A DNA stretch of 64,000 nt from Kuschelorhynchus macadamiae (Eukaryota; Arthropoda; Insecta; Coleoptera; Curculionidae). How positions within the stretch are numbered: position 1 is the stretch's first letter; every line of letters starts with the position of its first letter. The stretch is taken from positions 234,001 through 298,000 of the forward strand of contig JAUTXW010002104.1 of NCBI GenBank assembly GCA_030620095.1, in the 5' to 3' direction. This document shows, piece by piece, positions 36,401 through 49,387 of this stretch. Both the position numbers and the translations under genes were made by a program. A model generated the notes under the pieces. The model was not told the DNA's origin and searched no databases. It saw only the letters and a program-made list of their open reading frames with translations.

Positions 36401-39400
36401 CCACTAGGTTGCGCAGAAAAAGAAAGCCTAGTAAAATTGATAATGTATTCTTGTGTATACACGCACTTTTTCAAATTTTCATGGCTATTTAAAAATGTTG
36501 CACATTTCTTACACATATTTAAACTTTCTAATACAAATTACTTTATGTGTAATTGTATTGTTACTGGTAAAAAATCTGCTTCATTCTTAATGTTGCTGCA
36601 TGCACATACATATTTTTGGCATAATGATGCAGAGAACTAAAAAATCAAAATTATTTAGATTGTGCTTAAAAATATGCTTCAGGTTTTAGAGCACGATTGA
36701 TCAAAAATATGTTTCTCTACAGACGATCATCTGTGGAAAACTAAACAATGTAGAGAGAATTGCTATAACCGCTGATATTACTACAGTTATGACCTCAATT
36801 AGACGTACGTTTCATTAGGAAGATCATCTTTAAGTGTTTGGTGCACTGTGGTCGGAAACTATTAGGTCCCATAATATATGATGGGGATTTATCGGGTGAA
36901 ATATACCTTAATTTTTTAAGAAAAAATACTGACTTTATGCTAGAGGATTTGACCCTGGACGTGTATAGAAACATTATTTGGCAACAAGATAGGACACCTC
37001 CTCATAACGTCGACATTTTCTGAGTAGATCGGTAAATTTGGGACAATTTATTGGCCACCGAATAGCCACGATTAACTGTGATGTGGGCTTGTTTTTTGGG
37101 GGGCATATAAAAGTTTTATTTTATAAAACTCCCTGCTATAATATTGAGGAGCTAAGAATAAGAATAGGGAGGGCGGTGAATGAACTTCGAAACAGCCCTA
37201 ATATTTTAGAAACACTCCCTGGGCGTATAAGAAGGGTATACAATAAGTGTATAGAAAATGAAGGAAGACATGTAGAACAATGTAATATAAATAATAAAGT
37301 TAGTTTTAAGTCGTAAGTTAAATTTTCTATAAAATCTATTATTGAGTTAAATGCGTTACTGTCAATAAATGTTATTTTCTTTTATGTGAATAAAATGTTA
37401 TTTTCTTCCTTGTTTTCGTTTACCATTAGCTTAGCTTCTTCACAGCGCACGATTAGTTTGCGCATATGATTCTATTTTGAATGCGTTCCGGATTGACTCT
37501 ACGTAATCTATTATAATTAAAAGAACCCCAGTTCACAAAAAAAAGCTGTTTTATTTTTTTTATAATCAATATAAGGAATTGAAAATTGCATAATTCAAGT
37601 CATTCTTGTAACACGCCGTCGTTAACTGTGACCGGATGTGACGTCATGCAGCTCGTTAGTCGTCAAAACCCTACAACGTCTTTCATGTCGCTTAAAATGA
37701 ATAGCTTACTGTCACAACTTTAACTGTTTATTGCAAATTAAATCCTCCGATTTGAGGGCTGATATTTTGTTAAGTGCTGTTTCTATAGATGAACAAATAT
37801 GTAGAAGAAATAGAAACAAAATTTCAAGTTCGTCATTTATATAATGTCACTGTAGCGATCCATGGCCTACTAAAATATTTAATGACGTCAATATGTTATT
37901 TTACAATAGCATGATCCACTTTCGTTACTATCTAAGAAATATCGTTGTAATCATAAAAAAAAGCTTCAAAGTGAGGTATAAATGAATGTCCTTTCATTTA
38001 AAAAAAATGGGGTTATGATAATATTTCAAAAAATTGATTTTTTTTTTCGAGAAAAACTCCAGGAAAATTGGAAAAAATGTTTTTTAATCACATTTCTAAC
38101 TTCAAAAAATAAAGAAGATATGGCCGTTTGAAATTGTTGCAAAACAAAATGAACACACTATACATACATTCTGTGTATTTCTAATGAGTCATAAATTTCC
38201 GATTATCCTCGGATAATCAGGACTACACTGTAATTTAATTGCAGTTAGTGGGGGTTGCCCGTAAATGAAAAAAATGGTACTATAATACCTACCAGCACTA
38301 AAATATATTTTGATTTACCATGATCGATTGGTCAGTTTCTACATGGAATCAGCCAGTTAGAATTTTCTTAGTTCACATCCACAATGTAATTCAAAGAAAA
38401 AAAGTTTTGCAGCTTTTTTTTTAAACAGTTTATTTAAACCTTTAAATAAAATGCCTACGTATCGACACCGGTCAATGTCATCCTCAGGGCTAAAACGATA
38501 AATGATCCCAATCAATCAAAAAAATATTTTTTGGCTTTTTCGCAACTGAATAAAAATATTTAACTTTAAATTAATTGAAGCAAATATTTAATATAATTAC
38601 ATACCTCAACATGTCGACTAGTCTGTCTACGGCATGTTTCGATACATAATATAAACAATATTATTTAAGCAAGCATAAGAAATTATATCATTTACCTTAA
38701 GTTTTTTTAGACACATAGTAGTTGTACAAATACTTTCATCCTATCGGGATTTTTGTTTGTCAATTTAAACGTAACAAATAATCCTAACACATTTAAAAAT
38801 GCATATGTTTAGAAATTTAAAATAGAAACAATAATATCAAATATAATCACAATCGATATTTAAAGTTATAGAAACTAAGATTTATAAAAATATACAGAGG
38901 CAATATTGTATTAACGCTACAGATGAATTTAAAGTTTGCAACAAATCCATATTAATGATTGTTTATAATTTTAATTTGTAATTTACATTTTTCTATTGCA
39001 TTTTTAAATATTTGCTGAATTTTTTTTTTACTGTGATTTTTAGACCTCAGGATGACTGACCAATGTTCAAAAGTAGGCATTTTATTTTAATATTTCTATT
39101 ACTAATAATAGGTAAATAGCAGTTATTTGTCAATAACTTTCCAACCCTAAACACTTCTTAAATAGCTTTTGAAGCTCTAAAAAACTAACTAAAATCGGTG
39201 GAACATTAAGAGTTATCACCTGCCATCTATTACTTTGTATTTGCAACAAATACAAGCGTAAAATTCCCATAACATTTATAATGTCCCTATGCTCCTCCAC
39301 ACTTGCCCCTAAACAGATCTTGGTAAACAAGAAAGATCAGAACAATCTTGAGAAAAACGTTTATTACAGCAACTTTATAGTTACCTGCTACTCATTGTCA

Positions 39401-42400
39401 GCATTCATAGATATTTCGCGTGCCACATTTGATAAAACAGGAGCTGCCTTTGCTCAATTTTATTTACTTTTATTTATTTTACCTGTAAATGATTATTTCT
39501 GAAATGTCCATTGCTGCAGGTTTAGCTACTACTTATTCACATTCGATTTTCCCCCGTCACAATGACATTTTACCTTAAGAGTAAAAAAAGAAAAGAGTAC
39601 GCTATTTATGATTATTTTTGGAACTATGATTATTTCACATTATAATCGTCGTGGCGCCCATGTTGTCAGATCTGTTTATTTTTGGGTGTTGCTGTAATAA
39701 ACAATAATGAACATACATTAGATATAACTAAAAAAATATTGTGTGAAAATATTATATCGCATATATTTCGTCTATAATAATTAAATAAAGAAACTAAAAA
39801 AGAAAAACAATTTTTTAAAAAATAAGTACCAACTTAGTCGAAACTTCTAACAAGAATTTATAAAAGCGAAGTGCGACAACGCCCCTACACTTATGTAAAT
39901 GAAATATTATATTTTTCTTGGATTAGGGTAGGAAAATAGTAAAGAAATTTGTTCGACATTTGTGGTTCTGTATGACTGGAAGTAGTGTTTTAGTGCGTTT
40001 CAAATGTTCTTTTTGTGTTATTATTAATAAATAGTGTATTTTTTAATATAAATATGTTTCTTAAGTGTGTGGTATGCAATAATCTTTCGTATAATTTTTC
40101 CAACTTTACATTCCACAGGTGAGTGTATACATGTCAAAACTGTAGCGTATATAGAAACATCATCGAGAAATCTACATAACTGACGTTAATGAAATCTTGT
40201 CCAGTTTATTCTATTTTGCCAATAAAACTTAAATACAGTAATTTATAATAGTTGTAGTAAATTACTTTAGTTGCAGAAGATATTTTAGGATATATTTCTG
40301 GTTTTGTCGTGAGAGAATTAACGGCATATGTTTAAAATGTTTAGAGTTACTATGAAGTGGCAACAAGAATAAGCAATTTATAAAAAAAGACTTTTGGAAA
40401 CTTATTAAAAGCATCTCAATTAATAATTGATAATTGTAAAGCTGGAGAAAGGTTCTTTAGGTTTTTTTTAAGAAATATATTTTTTTACAGAAACATTAAA
40501 AACGTGTCTGAAGTATTAATACGTATCACAGTCAGAAATTTACCAATATCAATCACTGATTGTTTTGGTGGTCATATTTATGATAATGATCACCAGATTT
40601 ACATTAGCATTACAAACTATTTTAAAGCCTTTAGGAAATTGGACTTGCTTACAAAATCCAGATTGAGGAGTATCAATACAAAAACAATTTTATTTCGATA
40701 TGAATAAATATATTGTCACAGTACCCCAAACTATTTTAAAAACTAAATTACTCCCAGATGAATAAATTAGTTTAATTGTTATTACCGTTAATCAAAACAT
40801 AAACTAATTACACTTGAACCTGGAATCAAAAGAGCAAACAATTTGCATATTTTCTAATATAAATAAGCGCGCCTTTTCCAACAGGAAAGCAGTCTCGACT
40901 TGGTCTCAATTCAAATACCAGTAGCTCTAACAATATGTAAAGCTACCTCTGGTACTAAATTCTCGAATTAATACAAACCAGCAGCTCTAACAATAAGTGA
41001 GGCTAACTCTGGTACTTAAAATCTAAAACATGGCTAGACCATCTGATTACTTATTAAATACTAATTAAATTATTAAGTCGTGATATTATCGTAAAGTAAT
41101 ATACGTTCAGTAAAAGTTATCTAAATTCGAAAGTTAAATAATTAGTCTGAAAGTATTTTACAGGGACTAAAGTCGTAAACAACTCGCTCAAGAAATGTGA
41201 AGCCTACCATATATAATATATCCAAGCAAGTATATAACTCTATCGATGTAAGATTTATATATACCAAACAAATATAAATCTATCTATTTGTTTTGAATCA
41301 AGATTTTTATTCCATCATCCACGTTGATCACGACATTACGATAAAGGCTTCCCCAGTTAAGACGTTATGTTGGATGCGCCAAATTTCCCGATACAGGTAA
41401 ACAAGAAAAGAAGGATTCAGGTAATGGGTGTGTGTTTTGTGGCATTATGGTAAGAATAATTTTTTTGTAGTAGATACACAAATCAGTTGTTTAGGAAAAG
41501 AAACTGTTAATGATGGGTTCCAGTCTCAATCGAAGGAAGAAATCTTGATAAATCAAGCCGGAAATCAATTTTATTTTTATCAATGCATATCTACAACATA
41601 ACGAGAATAACGATGCACAGAAAAATCATAAGAAGCCAGGAACAGATCTCGTAGCGACTAAGAAAAAGTGTTCATCTGGTCATTTCCTGTACTAGCTCTT
41701 CCAAATAATTTACAAAGTAACAAAAATCCCGGGGCGAGAAGAAGAAGAAGAAGCAAGTGTGCAGCCAGCCCACAGTAGAACGAGAATCGGGGAAACATCG
41801 TTTAAACCCTCAATATCTTTTGGAAAGGTCACCCACAAGGCCAAAACATACAGGCAAGGAAAAAGACTCAAGAATTGGTCAAGCCTTTGAGTTTTTGGTA
41901 CCAAGTGACTCAGTGCAACAAACAAAGAGACAGGACCCTAAAAATCAACAAGAACTCTCAGAAGAGGAAGAAAATTTGTAGCATAATGACATAGTACAAC
42001 CAAGAAAATTATTGTCAAAACGGCGAACATCACAAAGAACCGAAGCAGAGAGAAATAGGACAAGTCCGGGTTCTCCAAGTATGTTAGTCATACAATCAAG
42101 AACCTACATGCTTGCAAAACAAAAGAAAAGTAGTCAAAGTCAAGATATAACAAGAAAAATCTAAAAATATAAGAAAATGAGCGTCTATCTACGAGGGTTC
42201 GTCTATCAAAATTTCAGAAAGTCCCAATAAACAAAAGTGAGTAGGAATTGACCGAAAGTATTCAAAATTTGTTTTCAAGGTTCCAAAAGTAATTCAACAT
42301 CAGTCGAGGCATTACCCAGTAGAATAGTTGGTTTTGAAATCCACTCGCTCAAGTTTTGAAGTTATATGAAGAAGGACTGATCAACCAGAAATTTATGAGC

Positions 42401-45400
42401 ATACAGAAGAGTATATGAGAAGAAACGAAGAAATTGAGCACAAATATACCAGGTCCATATGTGCTACCTAAATTTCCCAAAAGATTCAAGTTAGTTTGAG
42501 TGATAAATCCAGGACAGACTAACAGGGAAACAGGTTTTCGAAAAGACATAGATAAAGAGTCATTAAGGATAATATAAGGAATGTAAACACCAATAGAATA
42601 TATAAGGTCTACAAGTGCAATTCGAGAGTTCCAAATTGGACAAGTAGGGCGTAAATTCAAGAAGTTAGTTTAGTACCACAACGGAAATGGACTAGCTAGA
42701 GGTAATTCAGAAAAAAGAAGAGAGAAGAAAAGTGGGATATAGAGAAGATTTTGTGCTTAACTTAGGATAAGAAGAATGTCATCTCAAAAAAATCCTACTT
42801 ATGAAATTTTCAAAACAGTTCACAAAGAGAAGTCAAAAAGGAAAATATAGTGAAATGTGCATGATGATAAAGAAGATACAGTGTTTATAAGGAGAAAAAA
42901 ATATTTGAGAAGAATGAAATCAAGAGAAATCAGTAGACAGGTCGTTCTCCGCCTACCTGAAGTATGACATCTATAGCTAAGAAGCACGGGGCAGAGTCTC
43001 GACAAGATATTAAAATAAAGGGGTACCGACAGAAAGTTGAAATTTTTAGACAAGAGAAGTCTAAAGGGAAGTTTGATTTACAGCGAGAAAACGCTATGGA
43101 GATTTTTTTTTAAAGAAGTATATGGAGACGCCCAATAGAAATGGGAATAAGGTAGAACTAGGACAGAATAGTGAAATAGACACTTATAAGGCGAGTGTTA
43201 TTACGGCAGAAAGTGAAAAGCATTCATACATGGGATTTTCCAATTGGGAGCGACAATCAACTCAAAGTGCATACTTAACGTGCAAACAAATGTGCAACAA
43301 GTTTTATGAGAAAAGCCGGTGAACTATATAGAGATATTTTTAAAAGTGCGTACAGAGAATTTACTGTTAATAGAACTCGAGTTGTTCTAAACTTTTTGAA
43401 AAAGTAGTTTTATGCAAGATAGAAAACTTCTTAAATGCAGATAAATTAATAAGTAACAAACAACACGGCTTTAGAAAATATTACTCCACTTCTACAGCTG
43501 CTTTTGAGCTATTAAATTTTGTTTATGAGGGCTTGGACACATCAAACTACATTCTTGCCATCTTCTTTGACTTAACTCGAGCTTTTGACTGCTTAAATAG
43601 CTCCTTTTTACAGAAGAAATTATATGCATTGGGAATAAGGGGAGATATCAACAAATGGTTAGTGTCTTATTTGGAGGAACGTAAGATAAAGGTTAAGATT
43701 GGGGATGTTATCTCTACTGGACATAATATAAACTGTGGTGTACCTCAGGGAAGCATTATTTCACCTCTACTATTTACGCTTTTTATGAATGATCTGGAAA
43801 ATTTCTTGCCCCTGTCACTATCAAAAAATAGAATAATTCCCTATGCAGATGACTGCACTATAGCAATATCTGATAATAATTTCAAGAAATTGGAAAATAA
43901 TGCCAATATAATTTTGGAAAAATTTGCTTTATGGTGTGAGAAAAATTGCCTTATTGCTTACGAATCCAAAACCTGCTTTATGACATTTTGTATAAGAAAA
44001 GATATCCCTCGGGTTCCAAATTTGTTATTGCAACATGTAAATAGGATTGATAATTTTAAATTTCTAGGATTACATCTAGATCCACACATAACATGGTGCA
44101 ACCACATGAACCATGTCACAAGTAAGTTAAATAATGCCTACTTTGCAATAAGAAATCTAAAAACCACTTTAGAAATAAAACTACTTTTAAATACCTATTA
44201 CGCACTAGCATATCTCTAAGCTATGGTATTATTTACTGGGGCCAATCAACAGATTTAAACAGAATTTTTATATTACAAAAAAGAATAATTAGAAAAATTT
44301 TCTCATTAAGTCCATTAGACTCATGTAAACCCTATTTCAAACAGTATAAAATTATCCCTTTTCCATGTATTCTAATTTTACACTCGGTATTATTCGTTAA
44401 AAAACAATTCACCAGATTTTCTCGTCATCTAGAACTACATAATTATGGTACAAGAAACTCCACAAACATTTATATACCGCCCTATAGGACTAACACTTTC
44501 CAAAAAAGTCCTTACTGTTTTTGTGGGAATATGTACAACCAACTACCAGCAAGCCTAAGAGAAACTTCTTACAAAAAATTTAAGTTAAGTACAAAGAGTT
44601 ATCTTCTTGAAAAAAGTTATTATAATATTAGAAATTACTTTTCAATTTTCCAATAATTGTTTTCTGTTAGTTAGTTCAATCTTAATATTGTTTTAAAAAT
44701 GTCTTATGTTATCTTTTATTTTTACACTTTACGTTTCTATTTAGATCATTTGGCATAAAGTGAAATAAATAAATAAATATGTGTACAAGCCTACATACAA
44801 CCTAAAAAATCTTAAAGACCCTAATGTAGAGACTAGTGCTAATTTTAGACAATATATTAATAGACACACAAGAAGAATCTAGTAGTGGACCTAAAAAATG
44901 AAAGACAAAACGGGGCGAGCAATAATCAAGTTCAATAACACATATACAATGAATAGAAGAAGCATGGCTACCAGCCTCTACACCAGTGGTCATTACGAAT
45001 CGGAGGACGAGTGCGCAGGCACCCTACCTGGAGACTAATACAATATACATTGTCGAATGACGAGCCAACAGCTGAAATGAAATAATGCAATATATACGTA
45101 ACCTAATGTATCACCATATATTATTAGAACATTACAAGGAAATAATACTATTAGATACATTTGTGGTAATCAAATATTCTGATAAGGGATGTTCTAGGTC
45201 AATATTTTGTTTGCAAAAAGGGAAAAGTATTGGAAAAATTACAGTGATATTATTCTGTCTTCCAAGAAACAAAACCCTCGTTTCGAAGTAAAGCCGCTAA
45301 CAAATATCGACATACTTGATTGCAAAGGTTGGTGGTCACAATATTTTAAAAAGAATACCAAAGATGTTGAGAAAAATAGTCATTTACCATTAGCAGATAC

Positions 45401-48400
45401 AGCCAGTTGACATAGACCCAAGCAATAAAAGGTTATATCAAGACTTTTCGATATGAAGAAAACAAGAAACAAAACACCTTCCTAATTTAGAAGCGTATAG
45501 TGGCAAAGTTCATGTCAACTCCAAGAAGTTAGATGTTTCCAAAATAATCCACTACATACCTGATGACTACAGGGCCTTCTATGATGAGATACGAGTCCCA
45601 CTACAACAGTGATCCAGAAGACCATATAAAATATAAAAATGTTGTTTTCCAAAAAAGTTTGTTTTAAATAAATACTAGTTTTGCACCGATGCCCTTCTTC
45701 ATTTTGATTACCTCCCGTTTTATATTTTGAGTGATTAAAGTGAAATTCGTACCAGTGAAATGTGCAGTCAATTGAATAAGTAGATTTTTACGTGTATTTT
45801 TACATTTTATTTAGCCGCCATTTTGTTCCGCCATCTTGATTTTGTACCACAATGTTACTAGTTTATTTAGATATCGAAATTACTGCTTGCAAAAAAAAAA
45901 TTAATCTCTTAGTAATATTTTCAGACTGATTTCTTAAATATTTTAAATATTTACCAAAATTTTACCAGTTCATTTCTATTAATTATAATTTTTTAACATT
46001 TCCTCAAGCCGCCATTTTGTTCCGCCATATTGGATTTTTACCGGTTATCCTTATATGATCCTTAATTTTTGACCAACATTTGAAGTCAATCAGGTAAGTA
46101 ATAAGAATTAAGAAAACGTTTTCTTTGCGTCCAGGGGCGCTAAAACTAAAGAATTTTAAAATCTGGGAGGGTGATTTTTTTCACGATTTTAATAATTTTA
46201 TTTGGTCGCCATTTTATTCCGCCATCTTGTATTAATCTAGTAAGTAGTTTTTTCAGTTTGGTTTCATGGTTCTTGGGATTAGACCTTGTCAGATTTGAAT
46301 TACTATCCGATATTTCGCCTTCGATTGCACGAGTCATCTTCAGCGAACTTTACTCCACGAGATCTGAACACGAAATATTTTAATAGATTCACTAATTTTT
46401 TGTTTATAAAAACTTGGAACCGAAGCTAGAACCTTGCTTTATACAGCATAAGTAATTTGTATATTTAAATTAAATTCCCATCATACCTAATCTGTAGAAA
46501 TCAATTAATCCTATTACAATACACTAAACCAAACATAACTCTGATAATTGTTTACAAATTTTTTATTGAAAATGTAGTATAGGAATATGTGGATTTGCCT
46601 CCAATAAGAAACTAAAAATTCATTTTGGAAATGTGTAACACAAGAAATGCAATGTTTCTTTATTCTTAAGCCAGCGTTGGTTAATTTATGTTTTATTTAA
46701 CAAAATATGCAAATAAGTGGTTTTATATTTTTGTAGAACAAAATGAAAAAAAAAAGTAATAAAATTCACTATAAGCCTTTCCTAGCGCTAATATGGTAAT
46801 AACCAATGGTTAATTGAACAAATGTCAACTTACGTCAAGATCTATTTGACGTTTAGATAACGTTGGTGTTGGTACTAGCCAGAAGATAACATAAATCTGT
46901 AAAAATAGTTTAAACAGCAACTAACTAACTAAATCACTATATTACTAACCCTTTAAAATATATAAAAACAAAACAATAATAATGGTGCATTGTTACAAAT
47001 GCGAGATTAAGTGCGTTTTAAAGGAAGAAAAAAATCAATTGTTTGCCTATCCCTGTGATTGTTGCAAAAAAAATCATGTAAACTATGCACGGGAATATCT
47101 GCAGCGATGTTTGTCAATTGTCCAGACTGCATATATAATATCAAATCCGCTGCTTTACTGTATTCTGAGGTAAGGCAAATTAAGCAAGAATTGTTACTTC
47201 TTCAAGAAAAAGGCTTTGATGCAGTGAATCCATCTCAAGCCATGGAATCAATGAAAGAAAACTTTAAGCTACTCAAAAAATCCCAAACTTTGGACATCAA
47301 ATAAGGACAGAAACTGACAGCATGGCCAACAAAATAAAATAACTGGAAGCCGATTACAGCAGAGAATAAACAACAAATACCAATAACGAAGAGCCAACAA
47401 CTGAAGAAATTCAGGAAAGGGAGCGAAAAGTACATCATATGCTTATCTTTGGTCTCAAAGAAGAGCACCGACCTTTTCAGAACTCTTTAAATTATTCATC
47501 CGAGCATCCTTTTAGGCAGAAAATTAAGATCATGAAATATCTTAAACATGGAGCACTAACAAGATCGTATGAGAAATACCATACCAAAAACTTACAATAT
47601 ATAAAAGATATGCTGCTTAAAAATAATTATCCTCTTTTATTAATTAAAAAGATTCTTTGTGATAAAAATATTGGAATGGTTAAAACAAAAACAGATGATA
47701 ACACTACCGGTATGTGTTGGAAACTTCCATATATAAGCAGTTTTATCAGAAAAAATAGAAATGTTTTCCCAAGCCATACCACTAGGGATAATAAGAAAAT
47801 TATATGTGACAATACACTCAAAACACATACTTTTACTCAAAACTTAAGGCTAAAAGAAACAAGGAACAAAAATCGAATGTTGTACATCATATTTGTTGTT
47901 TACAAATGTTAAATTGAACAAACCGGTAGATATCTCAAACACAGAATTAGAGAGCATGTCCAGAAAAATTTCCTTTTAAAAACGAATTCAACAACTATAT
48001 TTGACTGTTTTGAGTTTCATGTCACAAAAAAGTTTTTGTTCAAAGTAGAATTCATGCTTTGTTCAGATTCTGGGACTGTAGGTTGACACTCCCAAATTTC
48101 TGCTCAGCTACCATTGCTACTTCTCTATAGCATTCTTAGGGACATGGTAGAATTTAGGGGACCAGTTATTATTCGTCTTTTTCCGAACACTTAATAGCTT
48201 TTTATAAAGTGCTGTTTGGTAGACTACTCTATAAACTGGAACATCGAATCCAAGGCTCTCTATAGCCTGCAAATGCACCAAGTTAAGAAACAAATGACTA
48301 AAACTTTTCTAGTTACAATATACACGTGTATTTTTATTTCAGAGTGTGACGTTCAGAACATAAACCTAAAAGTTTGACTATACATATTTGACGATGGGCA

Positions 48401-49329
48401 CAAAATGCATTTATACCTCAGACTAAATTCTTTTATACTCTCAAAAATTGAATAGTGGGTAATATTAATAAACAATGTTTAGCAAGAAATTAGTTGTTTT
48501 TGCAGTAATTTTGGCACCAATGGAGTTTGTATTATTAAAAAAATAGACAAACAAAATGATAGGCCAGTGAGTGCTTAATATTTTGGTAAGCAAAAAAATG
48601 ATAGAGACTTTTATTTTTTATTTTTTTTCCTTTGTCACAAAAAATATAATTCTATTTAGAACTTCAAATTTGACAAATGGAAACCACATCATCATATTTT
48701 TATTGGCCACAAAATTTATGAAATAATATAACTTAAAAGATGTTTCTTCTGAATTAATAATCAGTTGAGTTTTTGAGGCTATGATGTTTTCCTGTCTCGT
48801 ACTCAAAAAATGTTGTTTTTTTCAGTATATTTCGTCTGCTTATTAGCTATTTGTTGCTTTGCGTGGTCCCTACCTTATTTGTGGCAAATTTTGTTTTCAA
48901 AATCCTTTTAATATTACCGTTAAACCAGTTTTATAACATTATAGCCAATTAGATTAGTTTAAGTGTAAATAAATGGCGGGCCTCCAGGGTTAAATCTGTT
49001 AATCTACACGTGGTGACCTGTAACTTCTCCCATAAACAACAATTTTTGGTCTGGTGCTCTCAATGTTTGAATTAAAGACTTTTTTGAAATATTTTATTTT
49101 GATAATAACTGATAGTTTTAAGTATACTTTTAACTAAAAGAGGTGGGCTAATAAGCAATGTTATCAAAACATATTATTTTTTTATGATTCAATATAACTT
49201 TATTAATATAAATTTTACTTGCATTTGCTTGTTGTGTTATTCACTTCTGTTCTGGCTAGAACAATTTATCAGCTCATTCTGGGGTGTGTCTGGGATTAGC
49301 CATATCCCAAACACCATTATGTTTTATAG

Positions 49330-49387
<58 letters not shown>

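Noticed and set aside
41710..41981. Possible Gag gene in the purine-rich region
   Set aside because: Composition fits a retroelement, but there is no zinc knuckle or capsid motif; kept only as a low-confidence LTR-element call.
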